A DNA stretch of 64,000 nucleotides from Streptomyces olivochromogenes (GTDB lineage Bacteria > Actinomycetota > Actinomycetes > Streptomycetales > Streptomycetaceae). The notes beneath the pieces are model-generated. The model saw only the letters and a list, made by a program, of their open reading frames with translations. It was not told the DNA's origin and made no database searches. The stretch spans positions 62,001 through 126,000 of the forward strand of contig NZ_JADDRL010000002.1 of the NCBI RefSeq assembly GCF_021538895.1. The letters are read 5' to 3'. Both the position numbers and the translations under genes were made by a program. Shown piece by piece: positions 39,683 to 49,752 of the stretch (its first letter is position 1; the number at the start of each line of letters is the position of its first letter).

Positions 39683-39897
39683 TTGTCCACAGCCTGTGGC
39701 GGATCTTGTGCATACCGTGCGGATACAGGTGTGCCCCCTGCCGCTCAGGTGTGTTTTCCCAGGTCAGGCAGGGGGCGCAAGGGTTCGTGCAGGCCGGTGT
39801 GTCAGTCGTACCGGCGTCAACACCCGGCGGGTTATCCACAGATCGTCGTTTCTTTTCCCCAAGCTGATTGTGGAAATCTCGTCGAGGCTGTGGATAA
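39683..39897. promoter_or_regulatory. Cluster of three perfect DnaA boxes outside oriC
   Basis: TTGTCCACA at 39683-39691, TTATCCACA at 39832-39840 and TGTGGATAA (complement of TTATCCACA) at 39889-39897 are exact strong DnaA boxes in the 272-bp gap between the rhomboid and crgA genes. A partial copy (GCCTGTGGC) sits beside the first. The gap carries no gene. Confidence 0.8.
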
Positions 39898-39944
39898 CTC
39901 AGCGGATACCCCTGGGCAGAGGTGTGTTCACCCGCAGGCGGTCA

Positions 39945-40199
39945 CTACTTCCACTGAGTGGAGACGCCGAATCCCGCCGCGATGAAGCCGAAGCCGACCA
40001 CGATGTTCCAGTTGTCCAGCTTGTCGATGGGCAGCGAACCGTCGGTCACATAGAAGACGACGATCCAGGCCAGACCGATGAGGAACATGGCCAGCATGAC
40101 GGGCGCGACCCAGGCACGGTTGTTCAGCTTGATCGCGGTCGTCTGCTTCGCCGGCGGCGGCGTGTAGTCGGCCTTCTTGCGGATACGTGACTTCGGCAC
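39945..40199 (-). CDS. crgA: Cell division protein CrgA
   Basis: The protein has 84 residues from a GTG at 40199 ([19 protein letters not shown]), with AGGAGAG upstream. It has the two CrgA membrane helices ([21 protein letters not shown] and [19 protein letters not shown]). CrgA inhibits premature FtsZ ring formation in Streptomyces aerial hyphae and recruits septal proteins in mycobacteria. It is divergent from the DUF881 gene. Confidence 0.97.
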   Translation of the reverse strand: MPKSRIRKKADYTPPPAKQTTAIKLNNRAWVAPVMLAMFLIGLAWIVVFYVTDGSLPIDKLDNWNIVVGFGFIAAGFGVSTQWK

Positions 40200-40340
40200 G
40201 AGGGTCTCTCCTGTCGATGCGCTGCGTGGCCGCGCAGGGAACTGGTCGGGCTCCGGGGCAGCGTACAAGGGGACACTGAGTGCTCCCCCGGGCGTCCGTT
40301 AGCGTAGTGCTTCCGCGGCGCCGAAGGAGATAAGGGTACG

Positions 40341-41129
40341 TTGAGCAATTCTGCCGACTCCCCCGGGACGGATTCAATGGGTTCCGCCCCCGACCGCAGG
40401 CCCCGTGTCCGGCCGGTGCGGTTTCTCACGGGTGCCGTCTTCGCCCTGGCCGGTCTCATCTTCTTCACGAGTTTCAACACGGCCAAGGGCACCGACATCC
40501 GTACGGACGCCTCGTTGCTGAAGCTCTCCGACCTGATCCAGGAGCGCAGCCACAAGAACAAGGGGCTCGACGAGTCCAACGCGACCCTGCGCGACAACGT
40601 GGAGTCGCTCGCCGAGCAGGACGACGGCAGCTCCGACGCCCAGGACAAGAAGCTGGCCGCGCTGGAGAAGAACGCGGGCACCCAGAAGCTGACCGGCAAG
40701 GCGATCACGGTCACGCTGAACGACGCCCCGCCGAACGCCACCGCCAAGCTCCCCGGCTACCCCGAGCCGCAGCCCGACTACCTCGTCATCCACCAGCAGG
40801 ACCTCCAGGCGGTGGTGAACGCGCTGTGGCAGGGCGGCGCCCGGGGCATCAAGGTCATGGACCAGCGGCTGATCTCCACCAGCGCGGTGCGCTGCGTGGG
40901 CAACACCCTGATCCTCCAGGGCCGGGTCTACTCACCGCCGTACAAGATCACGGCGGTCGGCGACCCGGACGCGCTGCAGAAGGCGCTCGCGAAGAGCCCG
41001 GCGATCCAGAACTACATGGTGTACGTCAACGTCTACGGGCTGGGCTGGAAAGTCGCCGAGAACGGGACGGTGACTCTGCCCGGCTACTCGGGCACAGTGG
41101 ATCTGCACTACGCGAAGCCCGTGCAGTAG
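40341..41129 (+). CDS. DUF881 family membrane protein
   Basis: The protein has 262 residues from a TTG at 40341 with AAGGAG upstream. A signal-anchor helix (about 27-46, FLTGAVFALAGLIFFTSFN) is followed by a short coiled coil (about 55-115), then the DUF881 domain (ITVTLNDAPPNATAKL, VNALWQGGARGIKVMDQRL, ISTSAVRCVGNTLILQG). It is an extracellular domain of unknown function, regularly found beside crgA and sortases. It lies 22 bp before the first sortase and is likely co-transcribed. Confidence 0.9.
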   Translation: MSNSADSPGTDSMGSAPDRRPRVRPVRFLTGAVFALAGLIFFTSFNTAKGTDIRTDASLLKLSDLIQERSHKNKGLDESNATLRDNVESLAEQDDGSSDAQDKKLAALEKNAGTQKLTGKAITVTLNDAPPNATAKLPGYPEPQPDYLVIHQQDLQAVVNALWQGGARGIKVMDQRLISTSAVRCVGNTLILQGRVYSPPYKITAVGDPDALQKALAKSPAIQNYMVYVNVYGLGWKVAENGTVTLPGYSGTVDLHYAKPVQ

Positions 41130-41151
41130 CCAGCCCGCCCAGGAGCCGCCG

Positions 41152-41841
41152 GTGCGCGTGATCGTCAGGACCGTCAGCGAGCTCTGCATCACCGCCGGCA
41201 CCCTGATCGTGCTGTTCGTGGTCTACGTGCTGTTCTGGACCGGCGTGCAGGCCGACAGCGTCATGAACGACCAGATCGACCAGTTGCAACAGCAGTGGGC
41301 GCAGGGCCGTGTGGGGCACACGGCCGGCGGTCCCGGGGCCTCGGCCGCTCCCCAGGAGCCGGCGCCGTACCACTACGACAAGCCGTTCGCGATCATGTAC
41401 ATCCCGCGGCTCGGTTTCACGTGGAACAAACCCGTGCTCGAAGGCACCGGCACGGACGTGCTGAAGAAGGGCCTCGCCCACTACGCCCGCACCGCCCGGC
41501 TGGGCCAGCGGGGCAACTTCGCGATCGCCGGACACCGGCGCACGTACGGTGACCCGTTCAAGGACTTCCCCAGGCTGCGGCCGGGTGACGCGGTGGTGCT
41601 GACGGACGGGACGACCTGGTTCACGTATCGGATCGACAAAGGGCCCTACAAAACAGTTCCGAGCGACGTTGAAGTGATTGACCCTGTCCCACGTAAGTCG
41701 GGGTATACGCGCCCGGGCCGCTATCTCACACTGACCACGTGCGATCCGGAATGGGGGCACAGCCACCGGCTGATCGTCTGGGCACATCTGGACTCCACAC
41801 AGCCTGTGGAGACAGGCAAACCGAAGGCTCTACGCCGTTAG
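41152..41841 (+). CDS. Class E sortase (first of three)
   Basis: The protein has 229 residues. An N-terminal signal-anchor helix (about 10-30) precedes the sortase beta barrel. The catalytic triad is visible: His in FAIAGHRRTYG, Cys in YLTLTTCDPEWGHS, and Arg in HRLIVWAH. Class E sortases of Streptomyces recognise LAXTG-type signals and anchor surface proteins such as long chaplins to peptidoglycan. No substrate is encoded next to it. A parS-like site lies within its codons for FTWN. Confidence 0.93.
   Translation: MRVIVRTVSELCITAGTLIVLFVVYVLFWTGVQADSVMNDQIDQLQQQWAQGRVGHTAGGPGASAAPQEPAPYHYDKPFAIMYIPRLGFTWNKPVLEGTGTDVLKKGLAHYARTARLGQRGNFAIAGHRRTYGDPFKDFPRLRPGDAVVLTDGTTWFTYRIDKGPYKTVPSDVEVIDPVPRKSGYTRPGRYLTLTTCDPEWGHSHRLIVWAHLDSTQPVETGKPKALRR
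41413..41428. promoter_or_regulatory. parS-like site with one mismatch inside a sortase gene
   Basis: GGTTTCACGTGGAACA differs from the core GTTTCACGTGAAAC at a single base. Coding context cannot explain the symmetry. Confidence 0.65.
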
Positions 41842-41893
41842 TCTGGTGCCGTACGGCGTGAGTCAGGTGCCGTGGCACGACGGAAGGGACGGC

Positions 41894-42055
41894 ATGTACG
41901 GCTGGATCTGGCGGCATCTGCCGGGCAATGTGTGGGTGAGGGCGCTGATCGCACTCGTGCTGGTCCTGTTCGTGATCTACGCCCTGTTCCAGTACGTCTT
42001 CCCGTGGGCCGAACCGCTGCTGCCCTTCAACGATGTGACGGTGGACAACCAGTGA
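41894..42055 (+). CDS. Small membrane protein
   Basis: The protein has 53 residues from the ATG at 41894 with GGAAGGGA upstream (MYGWIWRHLPGNVWVRALIA). It has one membrane helix (ALIALVLVLFVIYALFQYVFP) and an acidic tail. Its stop overlaps the start of the next gene by 3 bp (GTGA). It is conserved in this place in Streptomyces as I recall; function is unknown. Confidence 0.8.
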   Translation: MYGWIWRHLPGNVWVRALIALVLVLFVIYALFQYVFPWAEPLLPFNDVTVDNQ

Positions 42056-42690
42056 GTGCGCGGATTCTCGTCGTCGACAACTACGACAGCTTCGTCTTCA
42101 ACCTGGTCCAGTACCTGTACCAGCTGGGCGCCGAGTGCGAGGTGCTGCGCAACGACGAGGTGTCGACGGCGCACGCCCAGGACGGCTTCGACGGCGTGCT
42201 GCTGTCGCCGGGCCCCGGCACCCCGGAGCACGCCGGCGTCTGCGTGGACATGGTCCGCCACTGCGCCGACACCGGTGTCCCGGTCTTCGGCGTCTGCCTC
42301 GGCATGCAGTCGATGCAGGTGGCGTACGGCGGTGTGGTGGACCGCGCCCCGGAGCTGCTGCACGGCAAGACCTCGCTGGTCGAGCACGAGGGCAAGGGCG
42401 TCTTCGCCGGGCTGCCGTCGCCGTTCACGGCGACGCGCTACCACTCGCTGGCCGCCGAGCCGGACACGGTCCCGCCGGAGCTCGAAGTCACGGCCCGTAC
42501 GCACGACGGCATCATCATGGGCCTGCGTCACCGCGAACTACTCGTCGAGGGCGTGCAGTTCCACCCCGAGTCGGTGCTGACCGAGCACGGCCACCGGATG
42601 CTGGCCAACTGGCTGGTGGAGTGCGGGTACCAGGACGCGGTGGCGAGGTCGGCGGGGCTCGCCCCGGTGGTGGGCAGGGCCACGGCGTGA
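42052..42690 (+). CDS. Aminodeoxychorismate/anthranilate synthase component II (glutamine amidotransferase)
   Basis: The protein has 212 residues from a GTG at 42052. It is a class I glutamine amidotransferase: VDNYDSFVFNLVQYL at the N-terminus, the nucleophile Cys in PVFGVCLGMQSM, and the His-Glu pair in VQFHPESVLTEHG. It supplies ammonia to a chorismate-binding component I for p-aminobenzoate or anthranilate; component I is not in the window. It overlaps both neighbours by 3-4 bp inside the sortase run, so it is probably co-translated. Confidence 0.93.
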   Translation: MSARILVVDNYDSFVFNLVQYLYQLGAECEVLRNDEVSTAHAQDGFDGVLLSPGPGTPEHAGVCVDMVRHCADTGVPVFGVCLGMQSMQVAYGGVVDRAPELLHGKTSLVEHEGKGVFAGLPSPFTATRYHSLAAEPDTVPPELEVTARTHDGIIMGLRHRELLVEGVQFHPESVLTEHGHRMLANWLVECGYQDAVARSAGLAPVVGRATA

Positions 42691-43775
42691 CCGCGCTGCG
42701 CCCGGAGCGCAAGACCGATGCCTCGTACGGGGATCAGTCGTACGGGGCTTCCGGTGCGCTTGGGGACTGGTACGGGCAGGGGGAGCCCGAGGCGGTGTAC
42801 GGGGAGCCGTACCAGGCGCCGATCGACGAGGAGACGGTCGCCCTGCGGATCCCCGATCCGACACCGGGCGCCGATGCGTCCATGACGGCCGCTGGAGCCG
42901 CCTCTGGGGCCTCGTCGGTCCCATCCGCCACCGGAGTCACACCGGGCGGCCGAGCGGCCCGCAGAAAGGCCGCCAAGCGGCGCGGCGGACGCCACGGCGG
43001 CGGCGCGCGGGAGATGTCCCCGCAGGAGACGCCCGCGCGGGGGACCCGGTCCCAGGCGCCGCTCTCCCGGGTGGAGGCCCGGCGGCAGGCGCGGGCGCGC
43101 AAGCCGAGCCCGGCGGTGCTCGCCAGCCGGGCGATAGGCGAGGTCTTCATCACCACCGGTGTGCTGCTGCTGCTGTTCGTCACCTACCAGCTGTGGTGGA
43201 CGAACGTGCGGGCGCACGCGCAGGCGGGCAAGGAGACGAGCAGCCTCGAGAACGACTGGGCGAGCGGGAAACGGGCCCCCGGGGTCTTCGAACCGGGGCA
43301 GGGTTTCGCCATCCTGCACATTCCGGCGCTGGACGTGGTGGCGCCGATAGCGGAGGGCGTCAGCAACAAGAACGTGCTCGACAAGGGCATGGTCGGCCAC
43401 TACGGCGAGGGCAGGCTGAAGACCGCGATGCCCTCGGCGAAGACGGGCAACTTCGGGCTGGCCGCGCACCGCAACACGCACGGTGAACCGTTCCGCTACA
43501 TCAACCGGCTCAAGCCGGGCGACGCGGTCGTGGTGGAGACGCAGGACACGTACTACGTCTACAAGATGACCTCGATGCTGCCGGTGACGGCGCCGAGCAA
43601 CACCAGCGTGCTGGACCCGGTCCCCAGGGGGTCGGGATTCACCGCGCCGGGTCGCTACATCACCCTGACGACCTGCACGCCGGAGTTCACGAGCAAGTAC
43701 CGGCTGATCGTCTGGGGCAAGATGGTCGAGGAACGGCCGCGCAGCAAGGGCAAGCCGGATGCGCTCGTCGAGTAA
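42687..43775 (+). CDS. Class E sortase with long N-terminal extension (second of three)
   Basis: The protein has 362 residues from a GTG at 42687 overlapping the previous stop. The first 145 residues are a cytoplasmic low-complexity region (acidic, then very basic RRKAAKRRGGRHGG). A signal-anchor helix (EVFITTGVLLLLFVTYQL) follows, then the sortase domain. Catalytic residues are His in FGLAAHRNTHGEPF, Cys in ITLTTCTPEFTS, and Arg in KYRLIVWG. Confidence 0.93.
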   Translation: MTALRPERKTDASYGDQSYGASGALGDWYGQGEPEAVYGEPYQAPIDEETVALRIPDPTPGADASMTAAGAASGASSVPSATGVTPGGRAARRKAAKRRGGRHGGGAREMSPQETPARGTRSQAPLSRVEARRQARARKPSPAVLASRAIGEVFITTGVLLLLFVTYQLWWTNVRAHAQAGKETSSLENDWASGKRAPGVFEPGQGFAILHIPALDVVAPIAEGVSNKNVLDKGMVGHYGEGRLKTAMPSAKTGNFGLAAHRNTHGEPFRYINRLKPGDAVVVETQDTYYVYKMTSMLPVTAPSNTSVLDPVPRGSGFTAPGRYITLTTCTPEFTSKYRLIVWGKMVEERPRSKGKPDALVE

Positions 43776-43788
43776 GGGCAGATGAACA

Positions 43789-44532
43789 GTGGCAGCGACC
43801 GCCGATGGCACCGAAGAACAGACGTCCGCGCGCGGTTCGGGGCCGGCCCCGGGGCGCCGGGGCACCGGCAGGATCGCCGCCGCGGTCAGCGTCTTCGGTG
43901 AACTCCTCATCACGGCGGGCCTGGTGCTCGGCCTGTTCGTCGTCTACTCCCTGTGGTGGACGAACGTCGTCGCCGACCGCGCGGCGCACCGGCAGTCCGA
44001 CAAGGTCCGCGACGACTGGGCCGACAGCGGTCCCGGCGCGCTGGACACCAAGGACGGCATCGGCTTCCTGCACGTGCCCTCGATGAAGAACGGCGAGGTG
44101 CTGGTCGAGAAGGGCACCTCGACGGAGATCCTGAACGACGGTGTGGCCGGCTACTACACGGAGCCGATCAAGTCCGCGCTCCCGACCTCCGGCAAGAAGG
44201 GCAACTTCACCCTGGCCGCCCACCGCGACGGCCACGGCGCCAAGTTCCACAACATCGACAAGGTCGAGGTGGGCGACCCGATCATCTTCGAGACGCGGGA
44301 CAAGTGGTACGTCTACAAGGTCTACGACGTCCTCCCCGAGACCTCGAAGTACAACGTCCAGGTCCTCGCCCAGGTCCCGAAGGAATCCGACAAGAAGAAG
44401 CCGGGCCACTACATCACGCTTACGACGTGCACGCCGGTGTACACGTCCCGCTACCGCTACGTCGTCTGGGGCGAGCTGGTCCGCGTGGACAAGGTGGACA
44501 GCAAGCGGACACCACCGGAGGAACTGCGCTGA
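43789..44532 (+). CDS. Class E sortase (third of three)
   Basis: The protein has 247 residues from a GTG at 43789 with AAGGG upstream. The signal-anchor helix is at about 32-55 (VFGELLITAGLVLGLFVVYSL). Catalytic residues are His in FTLAAHRDGHGAKF, Cys in ITLTTCTPVYTS, and Arg in RYRYVVWG. It is more like the second sortase than the first (shared LWWTNVVA and the LTTCTP motif), which suggests a local duplication. Confidence 0.93.
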   Translation: MAATADGTEEQTSARGSGPAPGRRGTGRIAAAVSVFGELLITAGLVLGLFVVYSLWWTNVVADRAAHRQSDKVRDDWADSGPGALDTKDGIGFLHVPSMKNGEVLVEKGTSTEILNDGVAGYYTEPIKSALPTSGKKGNFTLAAHRDGHGAKFHNIDKVEVGDPIIFETRDKWYVYKVYDVLPETSKYNVQVLAQVPKESDKKKPGHYITLTTCTPVYTSRYRYVVWGELVRVDKVDSKRTPPEELR

Positions 44533-44584
44533 CCCGGACGTGAGCCGATCCGGAAGCGAACTGATCCGGATCTGAGCCCTGACG

Positions 44585-44634
44585 AAAAGGCCCCGGCCCC
44601 CTCCAGGAGGGGACCGGGGCCTTTCCGTGAGGCC
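44585..44634. terminator. Shared terminator of convergent sortase and kinase genes
   Basis: AAAAGGCCCCGG and CCGGGGCCTTT pair, with an inner stem of CCCCTCC and AGGAGGGG, giving a long hairpin with a T-run on the plus strand and an A/T tail on the minus strand. Confidence 0.8.
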
Positions 44635-44640
44635 CGGGCG

Positions 44641-46635
<1,995 letters not shown>

Positions 46636-46804
46636 AGCTACCTACCAGCCCTCTCCGTCGGTCCCGGCCGTCACGTCTGTGCGGCCGGAGGCTGCCGTCC
46701 GGGCCTACCGTACCCGGCTAGCTCTGTGTGACCTGGCCAAGCCCGTCACCCGATACAGGACCGGTATCGCAACGTGCACCGATGTGAAGGGGACGTGAGC
46801 GGGG

Positions 46805-48289
46805 TCACTTCTTGGCGTTGATGACCGCCTCCATCACGCTCTTCGCGATCGGCGCGGCCAGGCCACCACCGGAGATGTCGTCACGGTTGGCCTGGTCGTC
46901 CTCGATCACGACGGCCACGGCGACCGGTGCGCTGCCGTCGGAAAGCCTGGCATAGGAGATGAACCACGCGTAAGGATTCTCACTGTTCTCCACACCGTGC
47001 TGGGCGGTACCGGTCTTACCACCCACGGTGGCGCCGCTGATCTGGGCCTTGGTGCCCGTGCCCTCCTTGACGACCGTCTCCATCATCGACTGCAGGATCT
47101 GGGCGTTCTCGGAGGTCAGCGGCTGGCTGAGCTCCTGCGGCTCGGTCTGCGTGAGGGTGTCGAGGTTCGACGACTGGAGCTTGTCGACCATGTACGGCTT
47201 CATCAGCTTGCCGCCGTTGGCGACCGCGGAGGCGACCATGGCCATCTGGAGCGGGGTCGCGGCGGTGTTGTACTGACCGATCGAGGACAGGGCGGTCTGC
47301 GACTGGTTCATGTCGTCGGAGAACACCGAGGAGCTGGAGCGGATCGGGGTGAACTGCTCGGCGTCGAAGCCGAACTTCTTCGCCTCGGCCAGCATCTTGT
47401 CGTTGCCGAGGTCGGCGCCGATCTTGCCGAAGACGGTGTTGCAGGAGTAGCGCAGCGCGATCCGCATGGTCGCGTTCTTGCAGGGGATGCTGCCCTCGTT
47501 CTTCAGCTGGGTCGTGGTGCCCGGCATGGTCCAGGGCAGCGGGGACTTCGTGTTCTCGTCCGCCGTCTTGTACAGCCCGTTCTCCAGCGCGGCCGCGGCC
47601 GTGACCACCTTGAAGGTGGAGCCCGGCGGGTAGGTCTCGCGCAGCGCCCGGTTCAGCATCGGGTCGTTGGGGTTGTACTTCTTCTGCAGGTCCTTCCAGG
47701 CCTTGGCGTCGTCGTTGCTGTTGCCGGCGAAGACGGACGGGTCGTACGACGGGTACGAGGCCAGCGCCAGGATCTTGCCGGTGGACGGCTCGATGGCGAC
47801 CGCCGCGCCCTTGCCGCCCTGGGCCTTCAGGCCGTTGTACGCGGCCTTCTGCGCGGCGGCGTTCAGGGTCGTGACGATGTTGCCGCCCTGCCGCTCCTTG
47901 CCGGTGATCATGTCGAGGGTGTTGCGGAAGAAGAGCCGGTCGTCGTCGCCGGTGAGGATGCCGTCCTCGATGGACTCCAGCTGGTTGGCGCCGAAGGCCT
48001 GCGAGGCGTACCCGGTGACCGGGGACCACATGGGGCCGTTCTTGTACGTGCGCTTGTACTTCAGGTCGTTCAGGCCGGTCTTGCTCGACTCGGTGGACCC
48101 GGTGATCGGGTCGCCGTCGACGACGATGTCGCCGCGCGGGGTGGAGTAGCGGGCGATGGTGACTCGGCGGTTCTTGGGGTCTTCCCTGAGGTTGTCGGCC
48201 TTGACGTACTGGAGCCAGTTGTCGCGGATGAGCAGCGTGAGGACCAGGAGACCGCAGAAGATCGCGATCCGGCGCAGGGGCTTGTTCAC
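46805..48289 (-). CDS. pbpA: Class B penicillin-binding protein (PbpA-like transpeptidase)
   Basis: The protein has 494 residues. An N-terminal signal anchor (IAIFCGLLVLTLLI) is followed by a dimerisation domain and a transpeptidase domain. All three catalytic motifs are visible: STFK (in YPPGSTFKVV), SCN (in LRYSCNTVF) and KTG (in GGKTGTAQHG). It cross-links peptidoglycan outside the membrane. It overlaps the upstream SEDS gene by 4 bp, matching the SEDS/bPBP partner rule. Confidence 0.96.
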   Translation of the reverse strand: MNKPLRRIAIFCGLLVLTLLIRDNWLQYVKADNLREDPKNRRVTIARYSTPRGDIVVDGDPITGSTESSKTGLNDLKYKRTYKNGPMWSPVTGYASQAFGANQLESIEDGILTGDDDRLFFRNTLDMITGKERQGGNIVTTLNAAAQKAAYNGLKAQGGKGAAVAIEPSTGKILALASYPSYDPSVFAGNSNDDAKAWKDLQKKYNPNDPMLNRALRETYPPGSTFKVVTAAAALENGLYKTADENTKSPLPWTMPGTTTQLKNEGSIPCKNATMRIALRYSCNTVFGKIGADLGNDKMLAEAKKFGFDAEQFTPIRSSSSVFSDDMNQSQTALSSIGQYNTAATPLQMAMVASAVANGGKLMKPYMVDKLQSSNLDTLTQTEPQELSQPLTSENAQILQSMMETVVKEGTGTKAQISGATVGGKTGTAQHGVENSENPYAWFISYARLSDGSAPVAVAVVIEDDQANRDDISGGGLAAPIAKSVMEAVINAKK

Positions 48290-49725
48290 GGGCGGACCAC
48301 CTGGGTCATCTCGGCGTCGGGGTTGCTGGCGGGGGCGGGCGCCGGGCGGCGGGCCGTGTCGCTGATCCGGATCAGGATGCCGATCAGCGCCCAGTTGGCC
48401 AGCACGGAGGAACCGCCGTACGCCACGAACGGCATCGTCATACCGGTCAGCGGGATAAGCCCCATCACACCGCCGGCCACGACGAAGACCTGGAGGGCGA
48501 AGGCCCCGGACAGGCCGACGGCGAGCAGCTTGCCGAACGGGTCGCGGGCGGCGAGGGCGGTGCGCACGCCGCGTTCCACGATCAGGCCGTAGATCAGCAG
48601 GATGGCCATGATGCCGGCCAGGCCGAGCTCCTCACCGAAGGTGGCGAGGATGAAGTCGGAGTTGGCGGCGAACCGGATGAGGTCCGAGTGGCCCTGGCCC
48701 CAGCCGGTGCCGAGGGTGCCGCCGGAACCGAACGCCCACAGCGCCTGCTGCAGCTGCTCGGAGTGACCGGCGACGCCCTGGCGGCTGAGCGTGAACTCCC
48801 GCATCGGGTCGAGCCAGGAGTCGACGCGACTCTTGACGTGCGGCTCGAAGCTCGCCACGCCGACCGCGCCGACCGCGGACATCAGCAGACCGAAGACGAT
48901 CCAGCTGGTCCGCTCGGTGGCGACGTACAGCATGATGACGAACATTCCGAAGAACAGCAGCGACGTACCGAGGTCGGTCTCGAAGACCAGGATGAGGATC
49001 GAGATCGCCCAGACGACCAGGATCGGGCCGAGGTCGCGGCCGCGCGGCAGGTACAGGCCCATGAAGCGGCGGCTGGCGAGGGCCAGTGCGTCGCGCTTCA
49101 CCATCAGGTAGCCGGCGAAGAAGACGGCCAGGACGATCTTCGCGAACTCGCCCGGCTGCAGGGAGCCGAGGCCGGGGATGTTGATCCAGATCTTGGCGCC
49201 GTAGATGTTGGCCCCGAGCCCCGGGACCAGCGGCAGCATGAGCAGGACCAGGGCGCCGAACATCGAGATGTACGTGTAGCGCTGGAGGACCCGGTGGTCC
49301 TTGAGGAAGAACAGCACCGCGGCGAACATGGCGATGCCGAGCGCGGTGTACAGCAGCTGGCGGGGCGCGGCCGGGGCGAAGTTGGGCAGTGACTGCAACA
49401 GCTTCGACTGGTCCAGGCGCCAGATGACGACGAGCCCGAGCCCGTTGAGCAGGGTGGCCAGCGGCAGCAGCAGCGGGTCGGCGTACGGGGCGAACTTCCG
49501 TACGGCGAGATGGGCGACGCCGGCCAGCAGACCGAGCCCGAGGCCGTACCCCAGCAGCCCGGCAGGCACCTGGTCGTTGATGGCCAGGCCCACGTTGGCG
49601 TAGGCGAACACCGGGATGACCACGGCGAACACCAGCAGCGCGAGCTCGGTGTTGCGCCGGCTCGGCGCTCCGATCGCACCGATCGTGGACGTGTGGTGCG
49701 TCGACGTGTTGGTAGTACTGCTCAT
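48286..49725 (-). CDS. SEDS family peptidoglycan polymerase (FtsW/RodA)
   Basis: The protein has 479 residues and ten or more membrane helices. The SEDS signature is present in the C-terminal half (AFALQVFVVAGGVMGLIPLTGMTMPFVAYGGSS, shown here for its GLIPLTG core), with the catalytic-region Asp likely in FETDLGTSLLFF. It polymerises glycan strands from lipid II with the class B PBP encoded next to it. Whether it acts in division or elongation is not decided; a second RodA/FtsW near the dcw cluster is expected elsewhere. Confidence 0.95.
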   Translation of the reverse strand: MSSTTNTSTHHTSTIGAIGAPSRRNTELALLVFAVVIPVFAYANVGLAINDQVPAGLLGYGLGLGLLAGVAHLAVRKFAPYADPLLLPLATLLNGLGLVVIWRLDQSKLLQSLPNFAPAAPRQLLYTALGIAMFAAVLFFLKDHRVLQRYTYISMFGALVLLMLPLVPGLGANIYGAKIWINIPGLGSLQPGEFAKIVLAVFFAGYLMVKRDALALASRRFMGLYLPRGRDLGPILVVWAISILILVFETDLGTSLLFFGMFVIMLYVATERTSWIVFGLLMSAVGAVGVASFEPHVKSRVDSWLDPMREFTLSRQGVAGHSEQLQQALWAFGSGGTLGTGWGQGHSDLIRFAANSDFILATFGEELGLAGIMAILLIYGLIVERGVRTALAARDPFGKLLAVGLSGAFALQVFVVAGGVMGLIPLTGMTMPFVAYGGSSVLANWALIGILIRISDTARRPAPAPASNPDAEMTQVVRP

Positions 49726-49752
49726 CGTGTGACGGGGCCTCTCACGGCTTGC

